Positions 8,051-17,925 are shown, counted from the first letter of the stretch. The stretch: DNA of 31,866 nt from Chara braunii (GCA_003427395.1 BFEA01000089.1:3229299-3261164); one strand, 5' to 3'. Notes: generated by a model from the letters alone, not told the origin. Numbers and translations are program-made.

Positions 8051-8476
8051 GCAAAAGCCGCCTACTATGCCAATCCTTGAATCAACATTTGGACACTAAG
8101 TCTTGTGATGTGACTGTAGTACTACCCTGAAGGACCTCAATAGAGTACGATCAAAAGGTGTACGTCGTACGACCAACGCCAACTATCACCAACTAAATTG
8201 AACTAACCCGACCGAAGTCAACATGGAAAACATCAACAGGGAACCGTGAAATTATTTATTTATTTATTTATTCTTTTTTTTTTGTCTTTTTCTTTTTTCT
8301 TTTGTTCACACTTAGCCTTGCATGCAGCCAGCCTACTCCTTAATGGAAAAATGTCCGAATAGCTTCCCGCAATGCCACATTTACTGGCTGCACTGGCTCT
8401 TTCAAGCAGCTAAAGCCATGCTATTATTGCTCTCCAGAGTCTAGACCTCCGTTGCTTGAGCAAGTTCTTGTCCGTC

Positions 8477-8481
<5 letters not shown>
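8051..8481. other. No recognisable gene; TTTA repeat and T-rich tract
   Basis: A short (TTTA)n run (about 8,254-8,271) and a T-rich tract (8,273-8,300). Nothing else recognised. Confidence 0.45.

Positions 8482-8555
<74 letters not shown>
8482..8555. repeat. (CT)n microsatellite
   Basis: An uninterrupted CT dinucleotide run of about 74 bases. Confidence 0.98.
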
Positions 8556-8557
<2 letters not shown>

Positions 8558-9203
8558 TCCTGCTATTGTGGGAGGTAATCGAGTTACCTTTTAATCCAAT
8601 AGGAATGGTGACATGGAATATGAGAACCTGAGGGGTGCCAAAATTCCCAGAAGATACGTGATCGAGTCTTCACTTGGCACAAGACCTGTTCATCGGCCGG
8701 CTCCGCATGGGTCTACACCCGCTGCGCAATACACCATGATGACACTGATGACAGTTTCGTTGAAGAACCACACATCCCGAACTACTGCACGTGTCGTCAA
8801 TGAACTGACATTTCGTTAAAACTGACATTTTTAGTCTAAATTCACGAAAGTGGACTTGGTGAAAATTTCATTGCTCATTGGTTGAGAAAGTGGTTATCTC
8901 ACTTTCAATTGAGCATCCGATGTATCTCAAGGTAAAGTGCCGTCAAAATACATCCGAAGTCCAATCGTTGGGCATCGTCTTTTTTTTTTTTTTTTTTTTT
9001 TTTTGGGGTGGCTCTGCTGCAGTAAGTCTTGCCGGAGTGAGGTAAAGTGGATGGATGGGGGTCGGTTCTGAGTAGTTTTCTGAATTCTGTTCATATTCTG
9101 AAGTTTGTCGTAGTCATTTTCTAAGTAGCCTCGATTTTTTCTGAGCCAAAGCTGGGTAATGGCCCGGTATCTCAATCTTCAAAATTATATGTAAATTTCC
9201 ATA
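8556..9203. other. No recognisable gene; poly(T) tract
   Basis: Contains one T tract of about 26 bases (8,979-9,004), probably the tail of a minus-strand retroposon whose body I do not recognise. No other feature. Confidence 0.45.
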
Positions 9204-9268
9204 TGGGACGCTGGGCCCGGTTCCCAGCACGTGCTGCTCCCCACGAATAGATTGGAGCTTTGTTCCCA
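9204..9268 (+). repeat. SINE-B head fragment
   Basis: TGGGACGCTGGGCCCGGTTC then CCAGCACGTGCTGCTCCCC and GAATAGATTGGAGC. The 5' hairpin has GCTGGG/CCCAGC arms. The tail is missing. From 9,269 to 9,915 I recognise nothing else; 9,420-9,540 is purine-rich. Confidence 0.7.
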
Positions 9269-9915
9269 AAATCGTTGGCTTCGTCACCGACCATCAGATA
9301 GTCGGACGTCATGCGACAAAAAAATGCAAAACAAAATGTCAGTTTTAATGAAATGTCAGTTAATGGGCCGCCGCTGGCTTGGTTCTGGTTTCTGGCTGGC
9401 CTGTCTCCTCACCAGGTAAAAGACAAAAGACAAAGGAAAAAATCAGGAAGGAGAGCGAAAGAGAAGGCAAGAGAAGAGAGGAGAGACGATCAAAGAAGCG
9501 ACCAGAAGAGAAAAAGGGACAGCAGAGATAGCAAAAGGCCAGTTGCAGCCCCCCATGTTGCTGTTTTCATCACCATCTCAAACCATGACCTATTGTAAAG
9601 GCAGTGAAAGCAACTCCGAAAATGTGTTCATCCTCAGCAGCAGCGTTTCGGCCCGACCAATCCACAACACAGACAAAAGTACGTACAGTTTGTGCGGGTC
9701 CGGCCACACCAGCTGCAGCCATGGCCATGCCCCGCGCTCATCCGTTGATCTGGGGTGTCATCTCCTCCCGTGCTGGCTGCCGACGTTTCTTCAAATCCCA
9801 GACTTGCCATTCAGACCGAGCAGGATTTTCCACGGATCTGTTTTCTGTGATAGTGATGATGACCTGGCAACTAGACTGTGACTGACACGAGGGTGAGCTG
9901 TTGAGCCCGAAAACG

Positions 9916-10172
9916 TAGCTGACCTGGCACCTAATCTGAAAATTGAAATGGCAGCTGATTTGACACCTGATCTGGCAGCTGATCTGACACCTGATCTGGC
10001 AGCTGACCTGACACCTGATCTGGCAGCTGACCTGACACCTGATCTGGCAGCTGATCTGACACCTGATCTGGCAGCTGACCTGATACCTGATCTGGCAGCT
10101 GACCTGACACCTGATCTGGCAGTTGACCTGACACCTGATCTGGCAGCTGACCTGGCAGCTGGCCTGACACCG
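9916..10172. repeat. 24-bp minisatellite
   Basis: About nine copies of a 24-bp unit made of two related 12-mers, CTGATCTGGCAG and CTGACCTGACAC, with a few substitutions. Every frame stays open through it because the unit length is a multiple of three, so the apparent repetitive proteins here are a by-product. It runs almost directly into the pentanucleotide satellite. Confidence 0.95.
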
Positions 10173-10199
10173 GATCTGTACTGCACAGTACAATACAGT

Positions 10200-12012
10200 A
10201 CTGTAGACTAGAGTAGAGTATAGTATAGTACAGTAGAGTAGAGTAGAGTAGAGTAAAGTAGAGTAGAGTCGAGGAGAGGAGAGTAGAGTAGAGCAGAGAA
10301 GAGTAGAGTACAGCAGAGTAGAGTAGAGTAAAGTAAAGCATAGAAAAGTAGTCTAAGAGTAGAGTAAAGTAGAGTAGAGAAGAGTATCATAAATTTGAGT
10401 AGAATTTAAAAGAGTACAGTAGAGTAGAGTAGAGAAAAGTAATGTTGAGTGAAGTTGAGTAGAGTATCATAGAGTATTATATATTATTATAGAGTATTTT
10501 TCAGTAGAATAGAGTATCGTAGAGGATAGTATCGTTGAGTAGAGAAAATTATCGTAGAGTATCCTAGACTCTTAGTATCATAGAGTAGACTATCGTGGAG
10601 TAGAGTAAAGGATTGTAGAGTAGACTATCGTCGAGTAGGGTAAAGTAACTTTAAGTAGAGTAGAGCAAAAGGGTAGAGTAACACCGTGTAGAGTATCATA
10701 GAGTAGAGTAGCTCAGAGTAGAGTATTTTTCAGTAGAATAGAGTATCGTAGAGGATAGTATCATTGACTCATTGAGTAGAGAAAATTATCGTAAAGTAGA
10801 GTATCCTAGACTCTGAGCATCATAGCATAGACTATTGTGGAGGAGAGTAAAGGATCACACAATAGACTATCGTCGAGTAGGGTATTGAAGAGTAGAGTAA
10901 AGTAAAGTAGAGTAGAGAAAAAGTGTAGAGTAACACCGTGTAGAGTATCGTAGAGTAGAGTAGCTCAGAATAGAGAATTGTTGAGAAGAGTAGAGTACCG
11001 TTGAGTCGAGAAGAGTATTGCAGGGTAGAGTACAGAGTCGTAGAATAAAGTAGAAAACCGTAGACTAGAGTACAGTACAGTAGAGTAGAGTATTGTGGAG
11101 TTCAGTAAAGTTACTATATCGTATAGAAGAATATCGTAAACTATCATAAAGTAAAGTAAATTATAGTAGAGCAGAGTAGAGTAGAGTAGAGTAGAGTAGA
11201 GCAGAGTACGGTAGAATAGAGTACTTTAGAGTATAGCAGACTCAAAGCAGAGTAGTGTAGAGTAGAGTAGAATATCATAGAGTAGACTATTATAGAGTAG
11301 ACTATCATAGAGTAGCGTACCGTATCGTGAAGTAGAGTCAAACCATCTTAGACTCTCGTGGACTATTATATTGTATTGTATCGTATCATAAAGCATCGTA
11401 GACTCTGAGTAGAGTAGAGTATCATAAAGTATTGTGAAGTATCAGAGACTCTGAGTAGCATATAAAAGAGTATAGTAGAGACTCTAAAGAGTAGAGTAGA
11501 CTAGAGTACAACAAAGTAGTGTAGAGTAGAGTAGTGCTGAGTGAAGTGGCGTAAAGTAGCATAGAGTAGAGTAGAATAAAGTATCGTCAAATGACTTGTG
11601 CAACTCTATATGGGACGCTGGGCCCGCTTCCCAGCACATGCTGCTCCCCACGAATAGACTGGAGCATTTGTCCAAAAAAAAAATAAATAAATAAAAAAAT
11701 AAAATAAAATGAAGTATTGTAGTAGAGTAGATTATCATAGTATAGTATAGTATCGTAGTAGAGCAGAGCAGAGTAGAGCACAAAAGAGTTCAATAGAGTA
11801 GAGTAGAGTAGTAGAGTAGAGCAGACGTGGAACAGACTAGAGTAGAGTAGAGTAGAGTACAATAGAGTAGAGTAGAGCTCATAGAGTAGAGTATCGTAGT
11901 GGAGTAGAGCAGAATGAAGTAGAGTACAATAGACTTGTATAGAGTAGAACAGAGTAGAGTAGAATGGAAAAAAATAGAGTATCATACAGTAACGAAGAGT
12001 AGAGTGACGTTG
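10200..12012. repeat. GTAGA-type pentanucleotide satellite
   Basis: About 1.8 kb of degenerate GTAGA units (TACTC on the other strand) with variants such as GTATC, GTAAA and GCAGA. A higher-order duplication is visible: the block starting GAGTATTTTTCAGTAGAATA at 10,492 recurs at 10,721, and AGTAACACCGTGTAGAGTAT at about 10,677 recurs near 10,929, so a unit of about 230-250 bp was duplicated. It is interrupted by a SINE-B copy at 11,600-11,710. It ends sharply just before the palindrome at 12,028. No coding function. Confidence 0.95.
11600..11710 (+). mobile_element. SINE-B copy inserted in the satellite
   Basis: TATGGGACGCTGGGCCCGCT, CCCAGCACATGCTGCTCCCC and GAATAGACTGGAGC match the copy at 9,204, and here an A-rich tail (11,674-11,710) is present. 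GCTGGG/CCCAGC arms form the head hairpin. AAGTATCGT before and AAGTATTGT after may be the target duplication, but satellite similarity makes this uncertain. The insertion shows the satellite predates it. Confidence 0.75.
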
Positions 12013-12027
12013 TTGAACCACAATTCC

Positions 12028-12055
12028 ACCAAATGCCCTTACAAGGGTATTTGGT
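12028..12055. repeat. Palindrome with CCCTTACAAGGG core, copy 1
   Basis: ACCAAATGCCCTT-AC-AAGGGTATTTGGT: 13-bp arms with one G/T wobble and a 2-base loop. The same core with different outer arms is at 26,884-26,909. Both lie upstream of a tRNA-like / U6 cassette. Confidence 0.85.
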
Positions 12056-12861
12056 CATGTTTTTGCGGTTCGCATGAGCCGCATCAGCGGTGATGATTGA
12101 GGAGTCAATCTACCTCAACAATTATTTTTGCACGGCCCGCAATCAGCCCTTAGAAGTTGAAGCGGCGAGCGCACGTATGGTGAAATTAGAGAGTGTGTGC
12201 GCGTCACGGGCGTGCACTTTGGTGTGCGCGTTGATTCTCAGATGTGTGTCGGTGCCGCGATCAGGCGGCGGGGTTAGTATTTTTTTTGTAGAGCAATATG
12301 GATTAGAGAAAGGTCAGTTTGTATAATATCACCACATGTAGTGCGGGCGTGTAGAAGTCGGCGTTGTCATGGTCAAAATTGACCACAAGTGCCGTGACTA
12401 CGAGTGATTATCGATGACATACTTAAAGACGGTGCTTGGGCCTGCATAGTACGGGGTTTGTGAGGTGCGTGCTTATCATGTTTCTGGCCTAAACGGTAGG
12501 GGCCTCTTATGACCGCGACAGTTCATATGTGAATGGAGTCCGACACAGGGAAAAGGTTGGAGTGATCGTAGTTGATCGAGTGGAGGTACCATCGGTACGA
12601 CCTTTGGAATAGTGGTCACTTGCGGGGGCAAGAATTAGAGGCGGGGCAGCTAGGGCGTGGTAAGAGGCGACACGGCTAGGACATAGTAAATGGTGTGCAC
12701 AACAGTCGTGAGGGGGACCCGACCCTTAACGCAGTATATGAGGGGATTCGGCGGTGATAACTTCGGTCGATGAACCAAGGCGTAACCTTGGTGCATTTTC
12801 GTAGACCAGATCATGATATAACCAGTTTATATTGGATTCTACATTTGATGGGCTCATGCCT
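12056..12861. other. Unassigned stretch with two palindromes
   Basis: Contains TGGTCAA-AA-TTGACCA (12,370-12,385) and ACCAAGG-CGTAA-CCTTGGT (12,774-12,792). GGTGATGATTGAGGAG near 12,090 resembles GGTGATTGAGGAG near 27,069, in the same relative place upstream of the second cassette. No protein-coding signal seen. Confidence 0.5.
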
Positions 12862-12925
12862 GGGCCTAGCTTTATTGGTTATGTCATTGGGTTAAACTTT
12901 ACAAATTGTAGGTTCGAGGATTGGA
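12862..12925 (+). repeat. tRNA-like segment 1 of cassette 1
   Basis: GGGCCTAGCTTTATTGGTTA resembles a Pol III A box region, and AGGTTCGAGGATTGG fits a B box (GGTTCGANNCC). The counterpart at 27,373-27,431 keeps GGTTATG, ATTGG and AGGTTCGGGGATCG. The acceptor stem does not close, so I do not call a functional tRNA. Confidence 0.6.
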
Positions 12926-13104
12926 TTGAGGCTGACAAGCATCAAGGGAACAATGGAGCGCGGCTAAGGGAGACGGAGGGGTTGAGGGTTTGGCAAGGCT
13001 ATCCCCTTTGGTTTTGCCATTGGTCTCGAGCCCGGGCCTGTTCGATGGGACCGAAGGGCCCGGAAGGGGTGCCAGTGGTTCCCCTTCTCTTCCCTCCTTC
13101 CCAA

Positions 13105-13195
13105 TTTCTCTTTTTATATTTCTTCTTTTTATTATTATTTTATTATTTATTTATGTCGTTTTTACGCCCAGGCCTGGTATGGGTTTTGGGACCAG
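13105..13195 (+). repeat. T-rich linker and GC block of cassette 1
   Basis: A TTTTATTATTATTTTATTAT-type run followed by TTTTTACGCCCAGG-CTGGTATGGG. The second cassette has the same arrangement (TTTTTATTATTATTTATT then GTTACCACGCCCCGTATGGG at about 27,645-27,700), so the linker belongs to the repeat and is not chance. Confidence 0.65.
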
Positions 13196-13208
13196 TGATG
13201 AGACCAAC

Positions 13209-13270
13209 TGGCCTAGCTCAGTTGGTACACCCACAAACTGTTGAAATACAGACTCTAGTTCGCATCCAGA
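13209..13270 (+). repeat. tRNA-like segment 2 of cassette 1 (SINE-A head)
   Basis: GGCCTAGCTCAGTTGGTACA, AACTGTTGAAATACAG and AGTTCGCATCC correspond to an A box/D arm, an anticodon-arm-like hairpin (CTGT/ACAG) and an approximate B box. A SINE-A body segment, GATGATGCCTCAAGGTCG, follows at about 13,330. No A tail intervenes before the U6 sequence at 13,389. Confidence 0.75.
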
Positions 13271-13388
13271 TACAATCAGATGCCCAGAATAACATAGTTA
13301 TGAAATGTCAAGGCCCAGTCAGTTTAAAGATGATGCCTCAAGGTCGCCCGCCCGAGGATGAAATCTCGGGACTGTGGCCTGTGACTTT

Positions 13389-13475
13389 GTCCTTCGGGAC
13401 ATCCGTTAAAATTCAATTTGGGACAATACAGAGAAGATTAGCATAGCCCCTGCGCATGGATAACACATATAAATC
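13389..13475 (+). pseudogene. U6: U6 snRNA copy, 3' end missing
   Basis: Starts with the U6 5' stem-loop GTCCTTCGGGAC, then ATCCGTTAAAATTCAATTTG, ACAGAGAAGATTAGCATAGC, CCCTGCGCATGGATAACACA and ATAAATC. ACAGAGA and the AGC of the catalytic core are intact. Relative to plant U6 it has several substitutions and lacks the 3' region and a T-run terminator. No U6 upstream element is visible. It lies about 120 bp downstream of the tRNA-like segment on the same strand, the same order as at 27,902. I call it a pseudogene; transcription from the upstream tRNA-type boxes is conceivable. Confidence 0.88.
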
Positions 13476-13586
13476 CGAACGAAGATTTTGTGAGCACCCT
13501 GAGGTTGTGGCGCTTCTCATGTGTTCCTTCGTGATCGTTGTGACAATCCTATTCGTCATCATGATCAGGACCGTCATCATCATGGC

Positions 13587-13647
13587 TGAGATGATTGCTT
13601 TCATCTAGGCGGTGCCATAGATGATTGCTTTCATCTAGGCCGTGCCA
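13587..13647. repeat. 31-bp tandem duplication
   Basis: AGATGATTGCTTTCATCTAG plus GC(G/C)GTGCCAT occurs twice in tandem. AGATGA...TCATCT within each unit is also a 6-bp inverted repeat. Confidence 0.9.
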
Positions 13648-14165
13648 TACTTACCATGAAGGTCACATTCGGTAGGCGATCATCGGGTTTCTTGCTCGGA
13701 CCCACCTTCCCATGTTGAAGGCTCATCCTCGTTCAGTAGGAGGGTGTCAGGTGACAGGTGGGTGCAAGAGCAGCGGATGTGCGTGAAGAAAGAGACAGAA
13801 TGAAGGAGAGAAGGAGGGAGCTCACCTGGCGGCCCTCCGAGACCGCGCCGAAATCGTGTGCTATGATTCAACTGTATCTTCCCATGTTCTAGTCGAGCAT
13901 TCATTCTCTTTTTGCACAATTGGTGAGTGGTGAAGTGCCGCTCGTAGTCACGCATCCCAGCTCGTCGTGGTGATCATCGTCATTGATGGATCAAGATCGT
14001 CGTGTTGTGCGACATGGAGATTCCGCTGAGGAACAAGCGGCTGATCGAGGTAGTAGCCCTCCTCATTTTGGTATTCGGCATCACCATCATCGTGCTCGTC
14101 TCCGTGCTCACGCTGCTTGAAGAGGTCGTCTTCGACATCATCTTGGTTGTCCTCTCGGGGACGCC

Positions 14166-14167
<2 letters not shown>
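13648..14167. other. No recognisable gene; segment shared with 1,866-1,928
   Basis: 13,873-13,938 resembles 1,866-1,928 (TTCATTCTC, TTTTTGCACA and TTG-TGAGTGGT blocks). Otherwise nothing is recognised. Confidence 0.5.
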
Positions 14168-14258
<91 letters not shown>

Positions 14259-14281
14259 NNNNNNNNNNNNNNNNNNNNNNN

Positions 14282-14367
<86 letters not shown>
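14168..14367. repeat. (GT)n-(GA)n compound microsatellite with assembly gap
   Basis: GT run at 14,168-14,199, GA run at 14,199-14,258, 23 N at 14,259-14,281, GA run at 14,282-14,367. True length unknown because of the gap. Confidence 0.98.
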
Positions 14368-14369
<2 letters not shown>

Positions 14370-14784
14370 AGGATGCAGTTTCAAAGAGAGAAAGGTATGT
14401 AAGGGAGCGCGAGCGGAGTACATATCAGGCTTGTGATCTGTTCTGGTGCTACCCCTGCGTACCTTGGTTGGGACGCTGTGTGAATCTGGTGAGGGCAACG
14501 ACCGGATGCATTGGAAGTGAAGTCAGGAGAAAAAGTAGATGGAAAAATTGAAAGGAGAGTTAAAAAGTGCTTGAAATTGCCGAGCAAGAAGTAGATGGAG
14601 CATAGGAGAAGAAGGTCAGTAAGAGGGGACGAGTCAGATGGGCCTGGGCAAGGGAACTGGCTACATACACTCGGAGAAAAAAAAAAAGAAAAAAAAAGGT
14701 AACCTAGAATGTAGTATTTTTCTTCCTTTCCCTCTCCCTCTGCTTTAGCGTAATCCCGACTATATTTCACACACATCCTTATTG
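14368..14784. other. No recognisable gene; short A-rich tract
   Basis: An A-rich tract at 14,677-14,698. No family resemblance found. Confidence 0.4.
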
Positions 14785-15056
14785 ATATAAATTTTGCAAG
14801 CGTGACAAAATCGCTCTCTAATCTAAACTTGTGGACTTAGCGCGGTCGAGACGATAAGCTAACGAGTGTGGGCATGCATGGAGGTGAGTTCGGGGCTGGG
14901 CGATCCGACGAGCTGGTGGTGAGTGTGCGGGGTTGACGTGTGACCGCGACGGACTGCGGGGCACGGACGAACCTGGCGTGCATACTCGGGCTAAGCTGGA
15001 TGGCAACTCTGGGTTGTTGGTAGGTGTGAGGCGACGGACTGTCGGCATCGGAGTAA
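14785..15056 (-). repeat. Large inverted repeat, left arm
   Basis: Reverse complement of 17,668-17,925 with substitutions and small indels. Shared blocks: CCAGCTCGTCGGATCGCCCA, ACGTCAACCCCGCA, CAGTCCGTCGCGG, CGCCAGGTTCG/AGCCAGGTTCG and TTGCAAAATTTATA. The two arms enclose 2.6 kb that includes the left LTR. It may be two copies of one element in opposite orientation. Confidence 0.8.
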
Positions 15057-15809
15057 AGAGGAGGATGGTGAAGTGGTGAGAGCGCGCAGAGCGCTGGGGT
15101 GTGTGTGGACTTCTCTCCTTGCCTTCTAAGAATTTAGGTTTTGGCTTCCACCATTTTAGCCTTTGTAATTTTCGATTTTCTGTACGATTGTATGACTTAC
15201 TCCTTTCTTCGGAGTTCTCTCGTATTTCTTTCTTTTATGGATGATGTCACAAGTAATGATTGCGGCCGGATCGTCCACTTTTTGCGTGCATAATCCCCGT
15301 TTATGTCTGGAGATGGAATGATTGGGGAACGTGGGTGCACGCCTAGCCTTAGCCCATGGGAATTGGAGGGAAATAGAGAAGTTGGCTGCCTCGATTCGCG
15401 TTACGAACGCCAAACGGATATCGAGCCACGTGTATACGTTACAGTCGGCCAATAAACCGGTCTGTCCCGTGTACACGAGGCACCCACGCCCGGGCTGTGG
15501 GAGGGGTATACTTTTGCATGGGTGGGAACATGATTGCATCAAGATGAATTCGTAGCTTGGAATTCAGTGTCCCTTCTGGAGTAACATATCGTGATTGCTT
15601 GAGGGACTGTTAGTACCTGGAATGTCGGGGAAGCGAATATTTCTCTCACCAATTGCGATCGGATCTCCCCGACTTCCTGCAGCAGACGGGAGATGAGTGT
15701 GTATGCGAGTGGGATATGCAGCAAGCCATAGGCCACAACCCCCAGATCCGGCAATATCCCAGGACGCAGACGTTTTAGGTTTTCGCTGAGCCCGGGTTCG
15801 TCGTCGTAG
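15057..15809. other. No recognisable gene
   Basis: Mixed-composition DNA with no repeat, RNA or protein domain that I can identify on either strand. Confidence 0.4.
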
Positions 15810-15997
15810 AAGCTGAGTTCCCTCCCCACTATCTTATTCTCCCCTGTCACCATGTAACCAGATCATGTGGACGACCTGGGTACCTGGCCGAGGCAGCCGT
15901 GAGCTGAGAGCTGAGAGCTAAGTTCCCTCCCCACTATCTTATTCTCCCCAAACTCGGTCGTCCTGGGTACCTGGCCGAGGCAGCCGCGAGCTGAGAA
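15810..15997. repeat. Tandem duplication of 80-100 bp
   Basis: AAGTTCCCTCCCCACTATCT/GAGTTCCCTCCCCACTATCT followed by TATTCTCCCC, then CCTGGGTACCTGGCCGAGGC and AGCCG(T/C)GAGCTGAGA, occurs at 15,812-15,909 and 15,917-15,996. The first copy has about 17 extra bases in the middle. Confidence 0.88.
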
Positions 15998-16016
15998 AGT
16001 CTCCTTTCCATTCGAA

Positions 16017-16187
16017 CCTCTTTGCATTTTGATCCTTGGAACTTTGACACAGGAGATCCCAATTCTGACCTGGGACTCCACCCACTTTCCTAATATCCTT
16101 GGCACACCCCCTTTTTCACACTTCACGACCGTCTCCCACGCCGATCAGGAAGTCGCACTGGGCGTGAGGTTAGGGCGTCATAAGACA
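16017..16187 (+). repeat. Inverted fragment of the LTR end
   Basis: Matches the reverse complement of the left LTR's first 170 bp: ACCTGGGACTCCACCC, TTTCCTAATATCCTTGGCAC, GCCGATCAGGAAGTCGCACT and GGGCGTGAGGTT, ending in AGGGCGTCATA where the LTR terminus has GGGTGTCACA. The fragment and the LTR at 16,275 thus face each other end to end across an 87-bp spacer. Probably a remnant of a second insertion of the same family. Confidence 0.8.
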
Positions 16188-16274
16188 CCTCCTTTGTCCA
16201 AGGCTTTGGCGAGCAACCACTACCTCGAGCCGCAAACCTGTTGCGGTGTCTTAGTACAAACGACACAACCACAC

Positions 16275-17220
16275 TGTGACACCCAACCTCACGCCCAGCG
16301 CGACTTCCTGATCGGAGTGGGATGGGGCCCCGAAAGTGCGAAAAGGTGTGTGCCAAGGATTTTAGGAAAGCGGGGGTGGAGTCCCAGGTAGGAACTGAGA
16401 TCTTTTTCTGGCAAGTTTCGGGGGTATAAGCGCAAGAGGGTGTGCGTAGGTCGTATTTGGCGCTTTTAATTTTCGTAAGACGGAGGGTAGACCACCTCTC
16501 GGGGCTTGTGCACAAAAGGGAAGCCGCAGATGTCATGCAACATAAGGCAGATGGCATGCATAGTGCATCTCGGACTAAAGATCCCAGGGTACTTTTCCAC
16601 AATCACAGCACTGACAGATCTAAACACTCTTGCATTCTCGAACAAAATCCCAACAACATTGCCCCTGCCAACGAACTCAATTTTCAAGCCTTAAAGATGG
16701 GAATCACCATCTTCTCTGGTTTCGCCTTCGTGGCTGGTCGCGCGGTTCAACCAGTTGTTGGCGCAGCTCGGCCTCAGTTCGGGCTCGCCGAGCGATTTCC
16801 GAGGCTCGATAGGCCTCGTGCCACCGACATTTTTCGCACGGTGTGCGGGGCCAATAACGGGCTATGGAATTCCACGGCACCACCATTAGTTGGTGATATC
16901 GAAGGAGGAGGTGAAAGGGAGGGAAACTGGTGGTAATAACGACGAAGCCAGGGGATATGAAATATTGCGTGTTATAAGTATCTGGGTAGTCGGGGCCCCT
17001 ACGATCGTTAGTTATGGCACTGTGAAAGTCCCTTGTGCACAATCGATCGTTTTCTGTCCGACAAGGGAATTCCGGATTCCTTAAGTTCCCCCGCCGTCTG
17101 AGTTGTTAACCCTCAAAGTATTCGTGGTATTCCGGATCCCTCAGGCTCTCACGATCAGACATCCATGAGGGAAATTCCGCAGCCATATTCGTTTAGCAAC
17201 CTCAGTCCCCTGCATCCTTA
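16275..17220 (-). repeat. 3' LTR (left copy)
   Basis: Aligns throughout with 25,939-26,872. Its element-3' terminus in minus orientation ends GGGTGTCACA (16,284-16,275), a typical CA end. The opposite boundary is set by where similarity with the right copy stops, near 17,220-17,225; I see no polypurine tract there. A GA-type purine run on the minus strand lies at 17,664-17,641, so the true LTR could extend further and the right copy could be truncated. Confidence 0.88.
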
Positions 17221-17640
17221 TACGTGGTCCAAGGCTGACTCACACAGACGAGCGCGTACGTGGCGACTCGGCTTCCTCGGGATCGAGGTCGTACGTGAGC
17301 GTGCACGTGAGAAACAACGGATTGGTTTAGTGTGCCGATCGCGTTCGACATATATACAAATACCCTATTCCTGCTATGTCGGGTGAGATCCGATCATTAC
17401 ATACCATACATGTGACAAAAAAAAAAGGGGGAAGGAGGGGACAGGACAGTCAACTTCTCATGACACTCTTGGTGATCGAAAGTTAACGACGAAACCAAAA
17501 CATCCATAATCGAGGCGATTTACAAGAGAAGTCCAAAAAAAGGCCGCAATAAAATCGACCATATCCGAATCCAAAATTATACAGATGAACAAAAGAAAAG
17601 AAAGGGACAATGGGAAGAACCTCATCCCACACTTACAACT
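17221..17640. other. Unassigned stretch inside the retrotransposon
   Basis: Between the LTR similarity limit and the CT run. Contains an A tract (17,418-17,427). No ORF with recognisable content. It may be LTR sequence lost from the right copy, or unrelated internal DNA. Confidence 0.35.
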
Positions 17641-17664
17641 ACTCTCTCTCTCTCTCTCTCTCTA
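17641..17664. repeat. (CT)n run
   Basis: A short CT dinucleotide run, GA on the element strand. It borders the right arm of the inverted repeat and is a possible polypurine tract for minus-strand priming. Confidence 0.9.
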
Positions 17665-17667
17665 CCC

Positions 17668-17925
17668 CCGATGCAGGTAGTTCGTCGCCCCGGATCAACA
17701 CAGAGTTGTCACTCCGCTTGGTTCGAGCACGCAAGCCAGGTTCGCCCGTGTGCCACAGTCCGTCGCGGCGCCGCACGTCAACCCCGCATACCCGACACCA
17801 GCTCGTCGGATCGCCCAACTCTCGCACTCACTCACCTTCCAAACTTGCTCGTTAGCCGACCCTCACTGATCGTGCTCACCTCGAAATTCTTAGAGAGCAA
17901 ACTAATCGCGTTTGCAAAATTTATA
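17668..17925 (+). repeat. Large inverted repeat, right arm
   Basis: Partner of 14,785-15,056 in opposite orientation; see that entry for the shared blocks. It lies inside the retrotransposon while the left arm lies outside, so the pair is not a product of the LTRs themselves. Confidence 0.8.

Noticed and set aside
9738-10341. Several overlapping repetitive open frames, both strands
   Set aside because: Created by the 24-bp minisatellite and the pentanucleotide satellite, where period or composition keeps frames open.
10208-12021. Open frames of Leu/Tyr/Ser-rich protein on the minus strand
   Set aside because: Direct translation of the TACTC satellite; no start context or domain.
12862-13270. 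Functional tRNA genes
   Set aside because: A and B box-like parts are present but acceptor stems do not close and the anticodon arm is irregular.
13389-13475. Functional U6 gene
   Set aside because: 3' end and T terminator missing, no upstream element, several substitutions.
14002-14498. Arg-Glu or Ser-Leu repeat proteins
   Set aside because: Translation of the GT/GA microsatellite across an assembly gap.
17412-17420. TGTGACA as the outer boundary of the left LTR
   Set aside because: It is in the wrong orientation to mirror the GGGTGTCACA end, and the right copy has no counterpart.
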